A DNA stretch of 64,000 nt, from positions 248,001 to 312,000 of the forward strand of contig NZ_JACHTE010000004.1 in the NCBI RefSeq assembly GCF_014145395.1. Direction: 5' to 3'. Source of the DNA: Marilutibacter penaei (lineage in GTDB: Bacteria > Pseudomonadota > Gammaproteobacteria > Xanthomonadales > Xanthomonadaceae). Below, one piece after another: positions 56,564 to 64,000 of the stretch. The first letter of the stretch is position 1. Each line of letters opens with the position of its first letter. The notes under the pieces were generated by a model. It was not told where the DNA came from. It saw nothing but the letters and a program-made list of their open reading frames with translations, and did not search any database. The position numbers were made by a program, and so were the translations under genes.

Positions 56564-57226
56564 TCAGGCCCCTCCATTCTGGTTGGCCTTGCTCGCTTCC
56601 TGCTCGGCGACTTCGTCCTCGTCCAGGTAGCGATAGGTCTTGACCGTGCCCACGAGTTCAAGCGGACTGTTCGGCCCGATCGACGCGCCGTCGCCGCCGC
56701 GCGGCTTCAGCGAGATGTCGTGCATGGTCATGATGACCACGCGCGGCAGGGACGCCACGCCGCTGACGAACGCACCGAACTGGTGGTACGTCCCGACCAT
56801 GCGCAGCGCGATCGGCTTCTCGGCGTAGAACTCCTTGGGCTGTTCCGGACCGGGCTGGAACAGCTCGTTCTGGATGCCGGTCGCGAGGGCGGTCTGGGAG
56901 ATGTCCACGATCAGGTCCGGCATCTCGGTCTTGCTGGGCAGCTGGCGCAGCATCTGCTGGAGCTGCTGCTCCATCTGCGCGAGCTGCTGCTTGAGCGGCT
57001 CCAGGTTGGCCGCGCGTCCCTGCTTGTTCTCGAACTCGGACCGCAGTTCGCTCTCCGTCCGCTCCAGGCCGGCGAGCTGCTCGCGCTTGTCGCTCACGAA
57101 CAGGTACCAGGTCAACCCGATGATCAGCAGCGCGATGATGACGCAGAAGCCGATCTTCGCCTGCTGGGGCCAGCTTCCCATGTTGTTGAAGTCGAGCTCA
57201 CGCAGCGACACTTTCTTCTTGGCCAT
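56564..57226 (-). CDS. pilO: Type IV pilus assembly protein PilO
   Basis: A 220-residue bitopic protein. The N-terminal helix is IGFCVIIALLIIGLTWYLF, followed by a coiled coil rich in Gln/Glu and a ferredoxin-like periplasmic domain. It forms the alignment subcomplex with PilN. The ATG at 57226 overlaps the pilN stop; a GTG one codon earlier is possible. Confidence 0.93.
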   Translation of the reverse strand: MAKKKVSLRELDFNNMGSWPQQAKIGFCVIIALLIIGLTWYLFVSDKREQLAGLERTESELRSEFENKQGRAANLEPLKQQLAQMEQQLQQMLRQLPSKTEMPDLIVDISQTALATGIQNELFQPGPEQPKEFYAEKPIALRMVGTYHQFGAFVSGVASLPRVVIMTMHDISLKPRGGDGASIGPNSPLELVGTVKTYRYLDEDEVAEQEASKANQNGGA

Positions 57227-58002
57227 CACGCAGCTCCGTTGTCAGTCTCGGGGGCCACGGCAGGCTCCGCGGCATCGGAGTCCCCTCCCGCGGCATCCGC
57301 GGCGTCCGCTTCGGCGGGCGGGGCCTCTTCAGCGCCCGGGGCCGGCTCCACGGGAGCAAGCAGGGCGGGGGCGGCCTCCGCGCCTTCCTCCACCAGGGCC
57401 GCTTCGTCGACCGGTGCAGGTGCATCCGGGATGCCGTCTCCGTCCTCGTCCACGGGCTGGTTCGGGTTCGCCAGCTGGACTTTCAGGCTGAATTCGTACG
57501 GCAGGCCCTTGTCGTCGCCCTTGGCCTCGATGATCGACAGGTCAGGCTTGGTCATCCAGCCTGAGCTTTCGAGGTTGCGCATGTAGGTACTGACGCGGGA
57601 GTTGGACTGGGAGCGGCCGGTCAGCGTGAGGATCTGCGAATCCTGCTGGATCGCGGTCAACACCACGCCGTCGGGGATGGTGCGGACCAGAGAATCGAAC
57701 AGGTGGACCATCTGCGAACGGTTCGCCTGCAGTTGCTCGATCACTTCCTTCCGGGCCAGCAGCTTGCCCTTCTTGCGATCCAGCTCCTCGATCTCCTCGA
57801 TCTGCTTGTCGACCTGGGCGATCTGGTCCTGCAGGAAGGCGTTGCGGGTGTTCTGGCCGCTGATCTGGCCGTTGTAGAAACTCACGATCAGGAAGGACAC
57901 GATGACCGCGGCCAGCGCCGAAAGCGCCGCCATCACACCGAATTCCTTCTGACGCTGCTTGCGCCGTTCGACGCGCCAGGGGAGCAGATTGATCCTTGCC
58001 AT
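57226..58002 (-). CDS. pilN: Type IV pilus assembly protein PilN with long acidic tail
   Basis: A 258-residue bitopic protein; the cytoplasmic start INLLPWRVERRK is the PilM-binding motif. One helix, coiled coil and a ferredoxin-like domain follow. The last 70 or so residues are an Ala/Pro/Glu/Asp-rich tail (after DGIPDAPAPVDEA) that makes it longer than the usual PilN; its role is unknown. It overlaps pilM and pilO by 1 nt. Confidence 0.92.
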   Translation of the reverse strand: MARINLLPWRVERRKQRQKEFGVMAALSALAAVIVSFLIVSFYNGQISGQNTRNAFLQDQIAQVDKQIEEIEELDRKKGKLLARKEVIEQLQANRSQMVHLFDSLVRTIPDGVVLTAIQQDSQILTLTGRSQSNSRVSTYMRNLESSGWMTKPDLSIIEAKGDDKGLPYEFSLKVQLANPNQPVDEDGDGIPDAPAPVDEAALVEEGAEAAPALLAPVEPAPGAEEAPPAEADAADAAGGDSDAAEPAVAPETDNGAA

Positions 58003-59060
58003 CAGTCGAAGCTCCTCAGGGCCAGGCCGCAGGCGATCATCAGCGCGGGGGCGTCCTGGGCCAGTGCATGGGCCTGGACGCGTGGACCCAGCGTCATGTT
58101 CGCGAGCGGGTTAGCGGTCACCGTGGGCACGCCCAACTGTTCCTCCACCATCTGGGCCATGCCCGGGATGGAGGCACAGCCGCCGGCCAGTACGATCTGG
58201 TCGACACGGTTGTGGGAGCTGCCGGCATAGAAGAACTGCAACAGGCGGCTGACCTGCTGCGCGGCGGCTTCCTTGAAGGGCTCGAGCACCTCGACTTCGT
58301 AGTTTTCGGGCAGCCCCCCCTGGCGCTTGGCCAGTCCGGCTTCCTCGTAGCTGAGGCTGTAGCGCCGCATGACCTCGTCGGTCAGCTGCTTGCCGCCGAA
58401 CACGTTCTCGCGGTTGTAGATGCTGCGGCCTTTCTGGATCACGTTGAGCGTGGTCATGGTGGCGCCGATGTCGATCAGCGCGACCAGGCCGTCACGGGCG
58501 GCCGGAAGCTGCTCCGCCATCAGGGCGAAGGCGTTCTCGACCGCGAAAGCCTCCACGTCCATGATCTTGGGGATCAGGCCGCCGAGCTCCAGTGCCGACG
58601 CACGCACCTCGACGTTCTCGGCGCGCGAAGCGGCCAGCAGCACCTGGACGGTCTCGCTGGTCCCGGGGGTCATCCCGAGCACCTCGAAATCGAGATTGAC
58701 CTCCTCGATCGGGTACGGCACGTAGTTGACCGCCTCCAGTTCGATCGCCGACTCCATGTCGTCGTCGTCGAGGTCGGCCTGCATCGGGATCACCTTGGTG
58801 ATGACCGACGAGCCCGCCACGGCGGCAGCGGCATGCCGGGCCCGGGTCCCCGAGCGCGACACCGCGCGCTTGATGGCCTCGCCCACCGCCTCGACTTCCA
58901 CCAGGTTCTTTTCAACCACGGCATTGGGGGGCAAGGGCTCGACCGCGTAATGCTCCACGCGATAGCGGTTTCCCGACCTGGAAAGCTGCAAAAGCTTCAC
59001 CGCGGTCGAACTGATATCCACGCCGACGAGCGCCGGCTGGCTTTTTGTGATGACTCCCAC
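58002..59060 (-). CDS. pilM: Type IV pilus assembly protein PilM
   Basis: A 352-residue actin-like cytoplasmic ATPase fold. LVGVDISSTAVKLLQLS is phosphate-1, LIDIGATMTTL phosphate-2 and ILVAGG-like QIVLAGGCASIPG the adenosine site. The GTG at 59060, with GGGGAG upstream, gives the family's usual N-terminus; the upstream ATG at 59081 would add seven atypical residues. Confidence 0.94.
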   Translation of the reverse strand: MGVITKSQPALVGVDISSTAVKLLQLSRSGNRYRVEHYAVEPLPPNAVVEKNLVEVEAVGEAIKRAVSRSGTRARHAAAAVAGSSVITKVIPMQADLDDDDMESAIELEAVNYVPYPIEEVNLDFEVLGMTPGTSETVQVLLAASRAENVEVRASALELGGLIPKIMDVEAFAVENAFALMAEQLPAARDGLVALIDIGATMTTLNVIQKGRSIYNRENVFGGKQLTDEVMRRYSLSYEEAGLAKRQGGLPENYEVEVLEPFKEAAAQQVSRLLQFFYAGSSHNRVDQIVLAGGCASIPGMAQMVEEQLGVPTVTANPLANMTLGPRVQAHALAQDAPALMIACGLALRSFD

Positions 59061-59112
59061 GATATTCTCCCCGTACCACAAGCGCTTACGCGCACTTCGT
59101 GTGGCCCCGTCT

Positions 59113-59141
59113 TAGATAACGGACTTTTGCTGGACTGGCAA
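59113..59141 (-). promoter_or_regulatory. Candidate promoter of pilMNOPQ
   Basis: On the minus strand TTGCCA (59136-59141) and TATCTA (59113-59118) are 17 bp apart, about 53 bp upstream of the pilM GTG. This is a sigma70-type element; no sigma54 GG-N10-GC site was evident. Confidence 0.5.
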
Positions 59142-59275
59142 CCACTTCGTTCGAAAACTGCCCTTCGACGTCACTTTAACTTCGTGGTGACGGCGTGAAA
59201 ACCCGTCCAGCCCCCCTTGCGGCCTCATCCAGCAGTGTTGGTCCCCGGGCCGCCCGGCGAGGCGGCCACTCCACT

Positions 59276-59281
59276 TATACT
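59276..59281 (+). promoter_or_regulatory. -10-like element (TATACT) of mrcA
   Basis: TATACT lies 38 bp upstream of the mrcA ATG. No clear -35 hexamer is seen at the expected distance. Confidence 0.4.
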
Positions 59282-59319
59282 GCCCGCTCTCGCGATTGGA
59301 AACCCGGAACGCCATCCAG

Positions 59320-61863
59320 ATGTCACGAATTCGTCGCTTGCTGCGCTGGGCCCTGGTCGCCCTGCTGGGCATCGCGGTGCTGGGCGTCGTCGCCCTGGGC
59401 ACCCTCTATTACGTTATCGTCCCCAAACTGCCGGACGTGCAGACCCTCCGCAACGTCGAGCTGCAGGAGCCCATGCACGTGTATGCCCGCGATGGCCGCC
59501 TGATGGCCCTCTATGGGGAGATGCGGCGCTACCCGGTGCGGATCGAAGACGTCCCGGAGCGGGTGAAGCAGGCGTTCATCGCCATCGAGGACGCCCGCTT
59601 CTACGAACACCACGGCGTCGACTACAAGGGCGTGGCGCGGGCGGTGTGGCTGCTGGCGACGACCGACGACAGGCGCGTCCCGGGCGGTTCGACGATCACC
59701 CAGCAGGTGGCCCGGCAGTTCTTCCTGGACTCCGAATACAGCTACATGCGCAAGCTGCGCGAGATGCTGCTGGCCATGCGGATGGAGCAGGAGCTGAGCA
59801 AGGACGAGATCCTGGAGCTGTACCTCAACAAGAGCTTTTTCGGCCACCGTTCCTACGGCGTCGCCGCCGCCGCGGAGTTCTACTACGGCAAGACCCTGGC
59901 CGAACTCGACCTCGACGAGGCCGCATCACTGGCCGGCATCCCGAAGTTCCCGTCCAGCGGCAACCCACTCAGCAATCCGGAACGGGCGCGCGAACGTCGC
60001 GATTACATCCTCCAGCGCATGGCCGAGCTCGGCTTCGCCAGTGAGACCGAGGCGCGCGCCGCCCAGGCGGTGCCGATGCACGCCGAGCGCCACGAGCCGC
60101 CGGTACAGGTGCATGCACCCTACGTCGCCGAGATGGTCCGGCAGGAGATGGTCGACCGCTACGGCTCGGAAGCGATGACCCAGGGCTACCGGGTCACCAC
60201 CACCATCGATCCGACCCTGCAGGCGGCCGCCCAGCGTGCCCTGCGCGATGGCCTGCTGACCTACGACGCGCGACACGGCTGGCACGGGGTCGAGCAGCAC
60301 CTCGAGCTGCCCGCCGGCGAGGACGCCGTGGCGGCGGGGAAGCGCCTGAAGGACATCCCGGCGCAGGCGAACCTGCTGCCAGCGGTCGTCCTCTCCACCG
60401 CGACGGGGCAGGCGGAACTGGCGCTGCGCGACGGGCGCACGGTGCAGGTGACGCGGAAGAACAGCTTCGGCAACAACGATCCCGCCAGCCTGCTCACCCG
60501 GGGTGACGTGGTGCGGCTGCGGGTCACCGTCGACGCCCCGGCCAGCGACGAGGAGCCGGTCGACGGCAACCTGCCCCTGCCCGCCGAGCGCATCCGCTAC
60601 GATCTCAGCCAGCTGCCGCGCGCACAGGCCGCACTGGTATCGCTGGAACCGGAAAACGGCGCCCTGCGCGCGTTGTCCGGCGGCTTCAGCTTCGTCGGCA
60701 ACGAATTCAACCGCGCCACGCAGGCCCGCCGCCAGCCCGGCTCGAGCTTCAAGCCCTTCATCTACGCGTCGGCCCTCGAAAAGGGCTTCAACCCGGCCTC
60801 GATCGTGCTGGACGCGCCCGTCGTGTTCCGCCAGCGCAACGGCAAGGTCTGGCGCCCGCAGAACTCGACCGGCAACTTCGCCGGCCCGATGCGCCTGCGC
60901 GAAGCGCTGGTGCAGTCGCGCAACCTGGTGTCGGTGCGGCTGCTGGACGCCATCGGCGTCGACTTCGCACGCGACCACATCAGCAAGTTCGGTTTCGACG
61001 AGGCCGACCTGCCCCCCAACCTCTCCATGTCGCTCGGCACGGCCTCGCTGACGCCGCTGTCCGTGGCACGTGGCTATGCGGTCTTTGCCAACGGCGGGTA
61101 CCGGGTCACCCCCTGGTTCATCGATGAAGTCCGCGACCGCAACGACGCGGTCGTCTTCAAGGAGAATCCGGCGGTGGCCTGCATGGGTTGCGAGGCCACC
61201 GGGCGGTCCGCCGCCCAGCGCCACGTGGTGGACGGCTTCAACCTCGGGCCGGCGAACGCAGCGCCCGCGGCGCCGGAAACGCCCGCCCCCGCCCCCGAAA
61301 CCACGGGGACGGCGGTCGCCAGCCCCTCCGATGGGACGGACGCGGCCGAGAGTGACGCCGTCGCGGTCGAGAAGATCGAGGCGCCCCGCGTGATCGACAA
61401 CCGCGTGGCCTACCAGGTGGTGTCGATGATGCGCGACGTGGTCCGCCGCGGCACCGGCACGCCGGCCCGCGTGCTCGAGCGGGAAGACGTGGCGGGCAAG
61501 ACCGGGACGACCAACGAGTACCGCGATGCATGGTTCTCGGGCATGGCGGGTCCGTATGTCACCACCGTGTGGGTCGGGCGGGACAACTACCAGTCCCTGG
61601 GGCGTCGCGAATACGGCGGCCGGGCGGCGTTGCCGATCTGGATCGACTACATGCGCGTGGCGCTCGACGGACAGCCCATCGCCGCGAACGAACCTCCCGC
61701 CGACATGGTGCAGGTGTCGGTATCCGCGGATGGCCGCCTCCTGCCGCAGGGCAGCGGCGGCATCACGGAGTGGGTCAAGACCGAAGACCTCGACCGCATG
61801 CAGAGCTACGTGGACTTCGACGACGACGCGTCGCCGGCCGAAGAATCCTTCGACATCTTCTAG
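59320..61863 (+). CDS. mrcA: Penicillin-binding protein 1A (bifunctional peptidoglycan synthase)
   Basis: An 847-residue class A PBP. One N-terminal helix, then the glycosyltransferase domain with catalytic Glu90 in [13 protein letters not shown], and a transpeptidase domain with SxxK at Ser475-Lys478 (GSSFK), an SRN motif (VQSRNL) and KTGTT. A Pro/Ala/Asp-rich insert (about 650-690) separates the last motifs. The ATG at 59320 is preferred to the TTG at 59296. mrcA divergent from pilM is a conserved order in gammaproteobacteria. Confidence 0.96.
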   Translation: MSRIRRLLRWALVALLGIAVLGVVALGTLYYVIVPKLPDVQTLRNVELQEPMHVYARDGRLMALYGEMRRYPVRIEDVPERVKQAFIAIEDARFYEHHGVDYKGVARAVWLLATTDDRRVPGGSTITQQVARQFFLDSEYSYMRKLREMLLAMRMEQELSKDEILELYLNKSFFGHRSYGVAAAAEFYYGKTLAELDLDEAASLAGIPKFPSSGNPLSNPERARERRDYILQRMAELGFASETEARAAQAVPMHAERHEPPVQVHAPYVAEMVRQEMVDRYGSEAMTQGYRVTTTIDPTLQAAAQRALRDGLLTYDARHGWHGVEQHLELPAGEDAVAAGKRLKDIPAQANLLPAVVLSTATGQAELALRDGRTVQVTRKNSFGNNDPASLLTRGDVVRLRVTVDAPASDEEPVDGNLPLPAERIRYDLSQLPRAQAALVSLEPENGALRALSGGFSFVGNEFNRATQARRQPGSSFKPFIYASALEKGFNPASIVLDAPVVFRQRNGKVWRPQNSTGNFAGPMRLREALVQSRNLVSVRLLDAIGVDFARDHISKFGFDEADLPPNLSMSLGTASLTPLSVARGYAVFANGGYRVTPWFIDEVRDRNDAVVFKENPAVACMGCEATGRSAAQRHVVDGFNLGPANAAPAAPETPAPAPETTGTAVASPSDGTDAAESDAVAVEKIEAPRVIDNRVAYQVVSMMRDVVRRGTGTPARVLEREDVAGKTGTTNEYRDAWFSGMAGPYVTTVWVGRDNYQSLGRREYGGRAALPIWIDYMRVALDGQPIAANEPPADMVQVSVSADGRLLPQGSGGITEWVKTEDLDRMQSYVDFDDDASPAEESFDIF

Positions 61864-61983
61864 CCGCCGGGCGGTGTCATGGCGACGGGGTTCCGTCCGC
61901 CATGAAGGCCGTGCTAGCGTGGCTCCGACGGACCGGCCCGGTCGACATTCCGTCGTCGGCGCCGGCGCCCGCTGGAGGTTGCC

Positions 61984-62649
61984 ATGCCGCACGTCCACCC
62001 GCACGCACACGCCCACCAGCACGCCCGTACCCGAACCCGGGAGCGCCGCCACCGGCTGGCCCACGAGGCCGCCCGGCTGATGGCCGAGGGCGGCATGCTG
62101 GACTTCCACCAGGCCAAACTGAAAGCGGCGCAGCGCCTGGGCATCCACGATGACGCCTCACTTCCGCGCAACCGCGAGATCGAGGACGCGCTGCGCGAGT
62201 ACCAGCGGCTGTTCCAGCGCGACAGCTGGGGCGAAGTGCGGCGGCGCCGGGAAGCCGCGTTGCATGCACTGGAGTTCTTCGCGCCGTTCTCGCCGCGCCT
62301 GGTGGGCGCCGTCCTGGAGGGCACGGCCGATGCGCGCAGCCCGGTATGCCTGCACCTGCATGACGACGACCCCGACGCCGTGCAGCGTTTCCTGGAGCAG
62401 CACCGCATCCCGGTGGAGGGCCGCAGCCGGCAGGCCAGGCTGGACCGCGAGCGCAGCTGCTCGGTCCCGGTCTGGGTGTTCGCCGCCGACGCGCTCGCCT
62501 TCGACCTCACCGTGCTGCCGCGCGTGGTGTTGCGCCAGGCGCCGCTGTCGGGCATCGACGAGAAACCGATGGATCGCGCCTCCGCAGCGCGACTGCGGCA
62601 GATCCTGGCCGATGAGGAAATCGAAGCCTACGTCCCGCCCGGCGGGTAA
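61984..62649 (+). CDS. Conserved hypothetical protein, possible nucleotidyltransferase-like, with His-rich start
   Basis: A 221-residue soluble protein. The first 23 residues are a His/Arg-rich run (seven His). A helical part (AAQRLGIHDDASLPRNREIEDALREYQRLF) leads to a region (FAPFSPRLVGAVLEGTA, then VCLHLHDDDPDAVQRFLEQH) that resembles the family of nucleotidyltransferase-like proteins found beside mrcA in pseudomonads and xanthomonads. No full catalytic triad is evident. Function unknown. Confidence 0.65.
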   Translation: MPHVHPHAHAHQHARTRTRERRHRLAHEAARLMAEGGMLDFHQAKLKAAQRLGIHDDASLPRNREIEDALREYQRLFQRDSWGEVRRRREAALHALEFFAPFSPRLVGAVLEGTADARSPVCLHLHDDDPDAVQRFLEQHRIPVEGRSRQARLDRERSCSVPVWVFAADALAFDLTVLPRVVLRQAPLSGIDEKPMDRASAARLRQILADEEIEAYVPPGG

Positions 62650-62690
62650 GTACGCGTCACGCTGGCGGGCAGCGCGGCCCGACAAACGAA

Positions 62691-62713
62691 ACGCCCCGCA
62701 TGAAGCGGGGCGT
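62691..62713 (-). terminator. Intrinsic terminator of gltA
   Basis: A perfect 9-bp stem (62691-62699/62705-62713) with loop ATGAA lies 24 bp past the gltA stop. The tail on the minus strand is TTCGTTTGTC. Confidence 0.85.
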
Positions 62714-62736
62714 CGGTGCAACGATCGGCGGCGCGA

Positions 62737-64000
62737 TCAGCGCTTGCCGATGTCGACGTAGTCGCGCGGCGTGGCGCCGGTGTAGATCTGCCGCGGGCGG
62801 CCGATCTTGTTCTCGGGATCGACCTGCTGCTCGAGCCAGTGCGCCACCCAGCCCGCAGTGCGGCCGATCGCGAACATGACCGTGAACATCTCGGTCGGGA
62901 TCTTCAGGGCCTTGTAGATGATGCCACTGTAGAAATCCACGTTGGGGTAGAGCTTGCGCTGCACGAAGTAGTCGTCCTTCAGCGCCGCCTCCTCCAGCTT
63001 CAGCGCCACGTCCAGCAGCGGGTCGTTGACCCCCAGCTCACCCAGCACCTTGTGGGTCATCTCGCGGATGATCTTGGCGCGCGGGTCGAAGTTCTTGTAC
63101 ACGCGATGGCCGAAGCCCATCAGGCGGAAGCTGTCGTTCTTGTCCTTCGCGCGGGCGACGGCGGCATCCACCTTGTCCGCGGTACCGATCTCCGCCAGCA
63201 TCTTCAGCACGGCTTCGTTGGCGCCACCGTGCGCGGGACCCCACAACGCGGTGATGCCCGCGGCGACGGACGCGTAGGGATTCGCGCCGGTCGAGCCGAC
63301 CAGCCGGACGGTCGAGGTCGACGCGTTCTGCTCGTGGTCGGCATGCAGGATGAACAGCAGGTCCAGCGCCTTCGCCACGACCGGATTGATCTCCAGCGGC
63401 TCGCTCGGGACCTCGAACATCATGTGCAGGAAGCGGTTGACGTAGTCGAGGTTGTTCCGCGGGAAGCGGATCGGCCAGCCGATCGAATAGCGATAGGCGG
63501 CGGCGGCCAGGGTTGGCATCTTCGCCAGCAGGCGGATGGCGGCCAGGCGGCGCTGCTCGGGATCCTCGAGGTCCAGCGTGTCGTGGTAGAACGCCGACAG
63601 CGAGGCCGTGGTCCCGGCCAGCATGGCCATCGGGTGCGCGTCGTACTGGAAGCCCTGGAAGAAGTTCTTCAGGCGCTCGTGCATCATCGTGTGATGCGTG
63701 ACCTCGTGCTCGAAGGTCGCGAACTCGGCCTCGGTGGGCAGCTCGCCGTTCATCAGCAGGTAGGCGACCTCGAGGAAGCTCGACTTCTCGGCGAGCTGCT
63801 CGATGGGATAGCCGCGATACAGCAGCACGCCCTCGTCACCATCGATGTAGGTGATCGCCGACTTGCAGCTGGCAGTGGCGGTGAAACCGGGATCGTAGGT
63901 GAAACAGCCGGTTTCCTTCGGCAGGCGGGCGACATCGATGCACGGCGCGCCCATCGTCGGGTGCTGCACGGGCAGGACGACATTCTTGTCGCCGGCGGCA
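62737..64000 (-). CDS. gltA: Citrate synthase GltA (5' end beyond the window)
   Basis: At least 420 residues of the TCA-cycle enzyme that condenses acetyl-CoA with oxaloacetate. [26 protein letters not shown] and PNVDFYSG hold the catalytic His, His and Asp. The reading frame stays open to the window edge with typical N-terminal sequence ([10 protein letters not shown]), so the true start lies outside; an internal GTG at 63969 is not the start. This is the hexameric type II enzyme of Gram-negatives. Confidence 0.96.
   Translation of the reverse strand, partial: AAGDKNVVLPVQHPTMGAPCIDVARLPKETGCFTYDPGFTATASCKSAITYIDGDEGVLLYRGYPIEQLAEKSSFLEVAYLLMNGELPTEAEFATFEHEVTHHTMMHERLKNFFQGFQYDAHPMAMLAGTTASLSAFYHDTLDLEDPEQRRLAAIRLLAKMPTLAAAAYRYSIGWPIRFPRNNLDYVNRFLHMMFEVPSEPLEINPVVAKALDLLFILHADHEQNASTSTVRLVGSTGANPYASVAAGITALWGPAHGGANEAVLKMLAEIGTADKVDAAVARAKDKNDSFRLMGFGHRVYKNFDPRAKIIREMTHKVLGELGVNDPLLDVALKLEEAALKDDYFVQRKLYPNVDFYSGIIYKALKIPTEMFTVMFAIGRTAGWVAHWLEQQVDPENKIGRPRQIYTGATPRDYVDIGKR

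Overview
The window reads as a chromosomal segment of a GC-rich gammaproteobacterium. The gene content fits the Xanthomonadaceae/Lysobacteraceae (Lysobacter, Luteimonas, Xanthomonas or a close relative): a pilMNOPQ operon divergent from mrcA, class I fructose-bisphosphate aldolase near pyk and pgk, napEFDABC, an S1/P1-type nuclease, and a MoxR/Bat operon. The genus cannot be fixed by eye. I see no phage, transposon, integron or CRISPR array; genes are tightly packed with many ATGA/TGATG overlaps.

Layout. 1-950: 5' end of rimK with a retropepsin-like partner, then tRNA-Gly(CCC). 1.0-8.8 kb: GDSL-lipase autotransporter, thiS-thiG-trmB, an SLC13-type permease, a Rieske protein, a small membrane protein, an FAH-family hydrolase and mscL. 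8.9-18 kb: secreted M28 peptidase, two methyltransferases, an alanine/glycine symporter and an RND efflux pump with its adaptor. 18.2-22.9 kb: periplasmic nitrate reductase operon napEFDABC. 23-27.7 kb: glycolytic block (pgk, a HAD phosphatase, pyk, fba). 27.7-31.8 kb: class Ia ribonucleotide reductase nrdAB behind an elaborate control region. 32-46.9 kb: a diguanylate cyclase, truncated haemoglobin, gap, P1 nuclease, an MBL-fold/TauE sulfur pair, a BlaI/M56-TonB regulatory pair, a CoA hydrolase/transferase, two poorly known proteins, transketolase and a dicarboxylate symporter. 46.9-53.9 kb: moxR-DUF58-DUF4381-batA-batB/C-batD. 54-59 kb: pilMNOPQ. 59.3-64 kb: mrcA, a conserved hypothetical and the 3' part of gltA.

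The most striking region is the nrdAB leader. It holds two NrdR-like boxes 31 bp apart (centre to centre) overlapping a sigma70-like promoter, then a full cobalamin riboswitch aptamer, then mutually exclusive hairpins before the nrdA start. This suggests class Ia reductase is repressed both by the deoxynucleotide sensor NrdR and by adenosylcobalamin, which predicts a B12-dependent reductase elsewhere in the genome. A second well-defined circuit is blaI-blaR1-like: two identical-format operators sit over a good promoter, and the membrane metalloprotease carries a TonB-type C-terminal domain. Other leads are a palindrome array downstream of nrdB, a recurrent CGTTT-type tail after intrinsic terminators, and a degenerate metal site in one of the two Bat VWA proteins.
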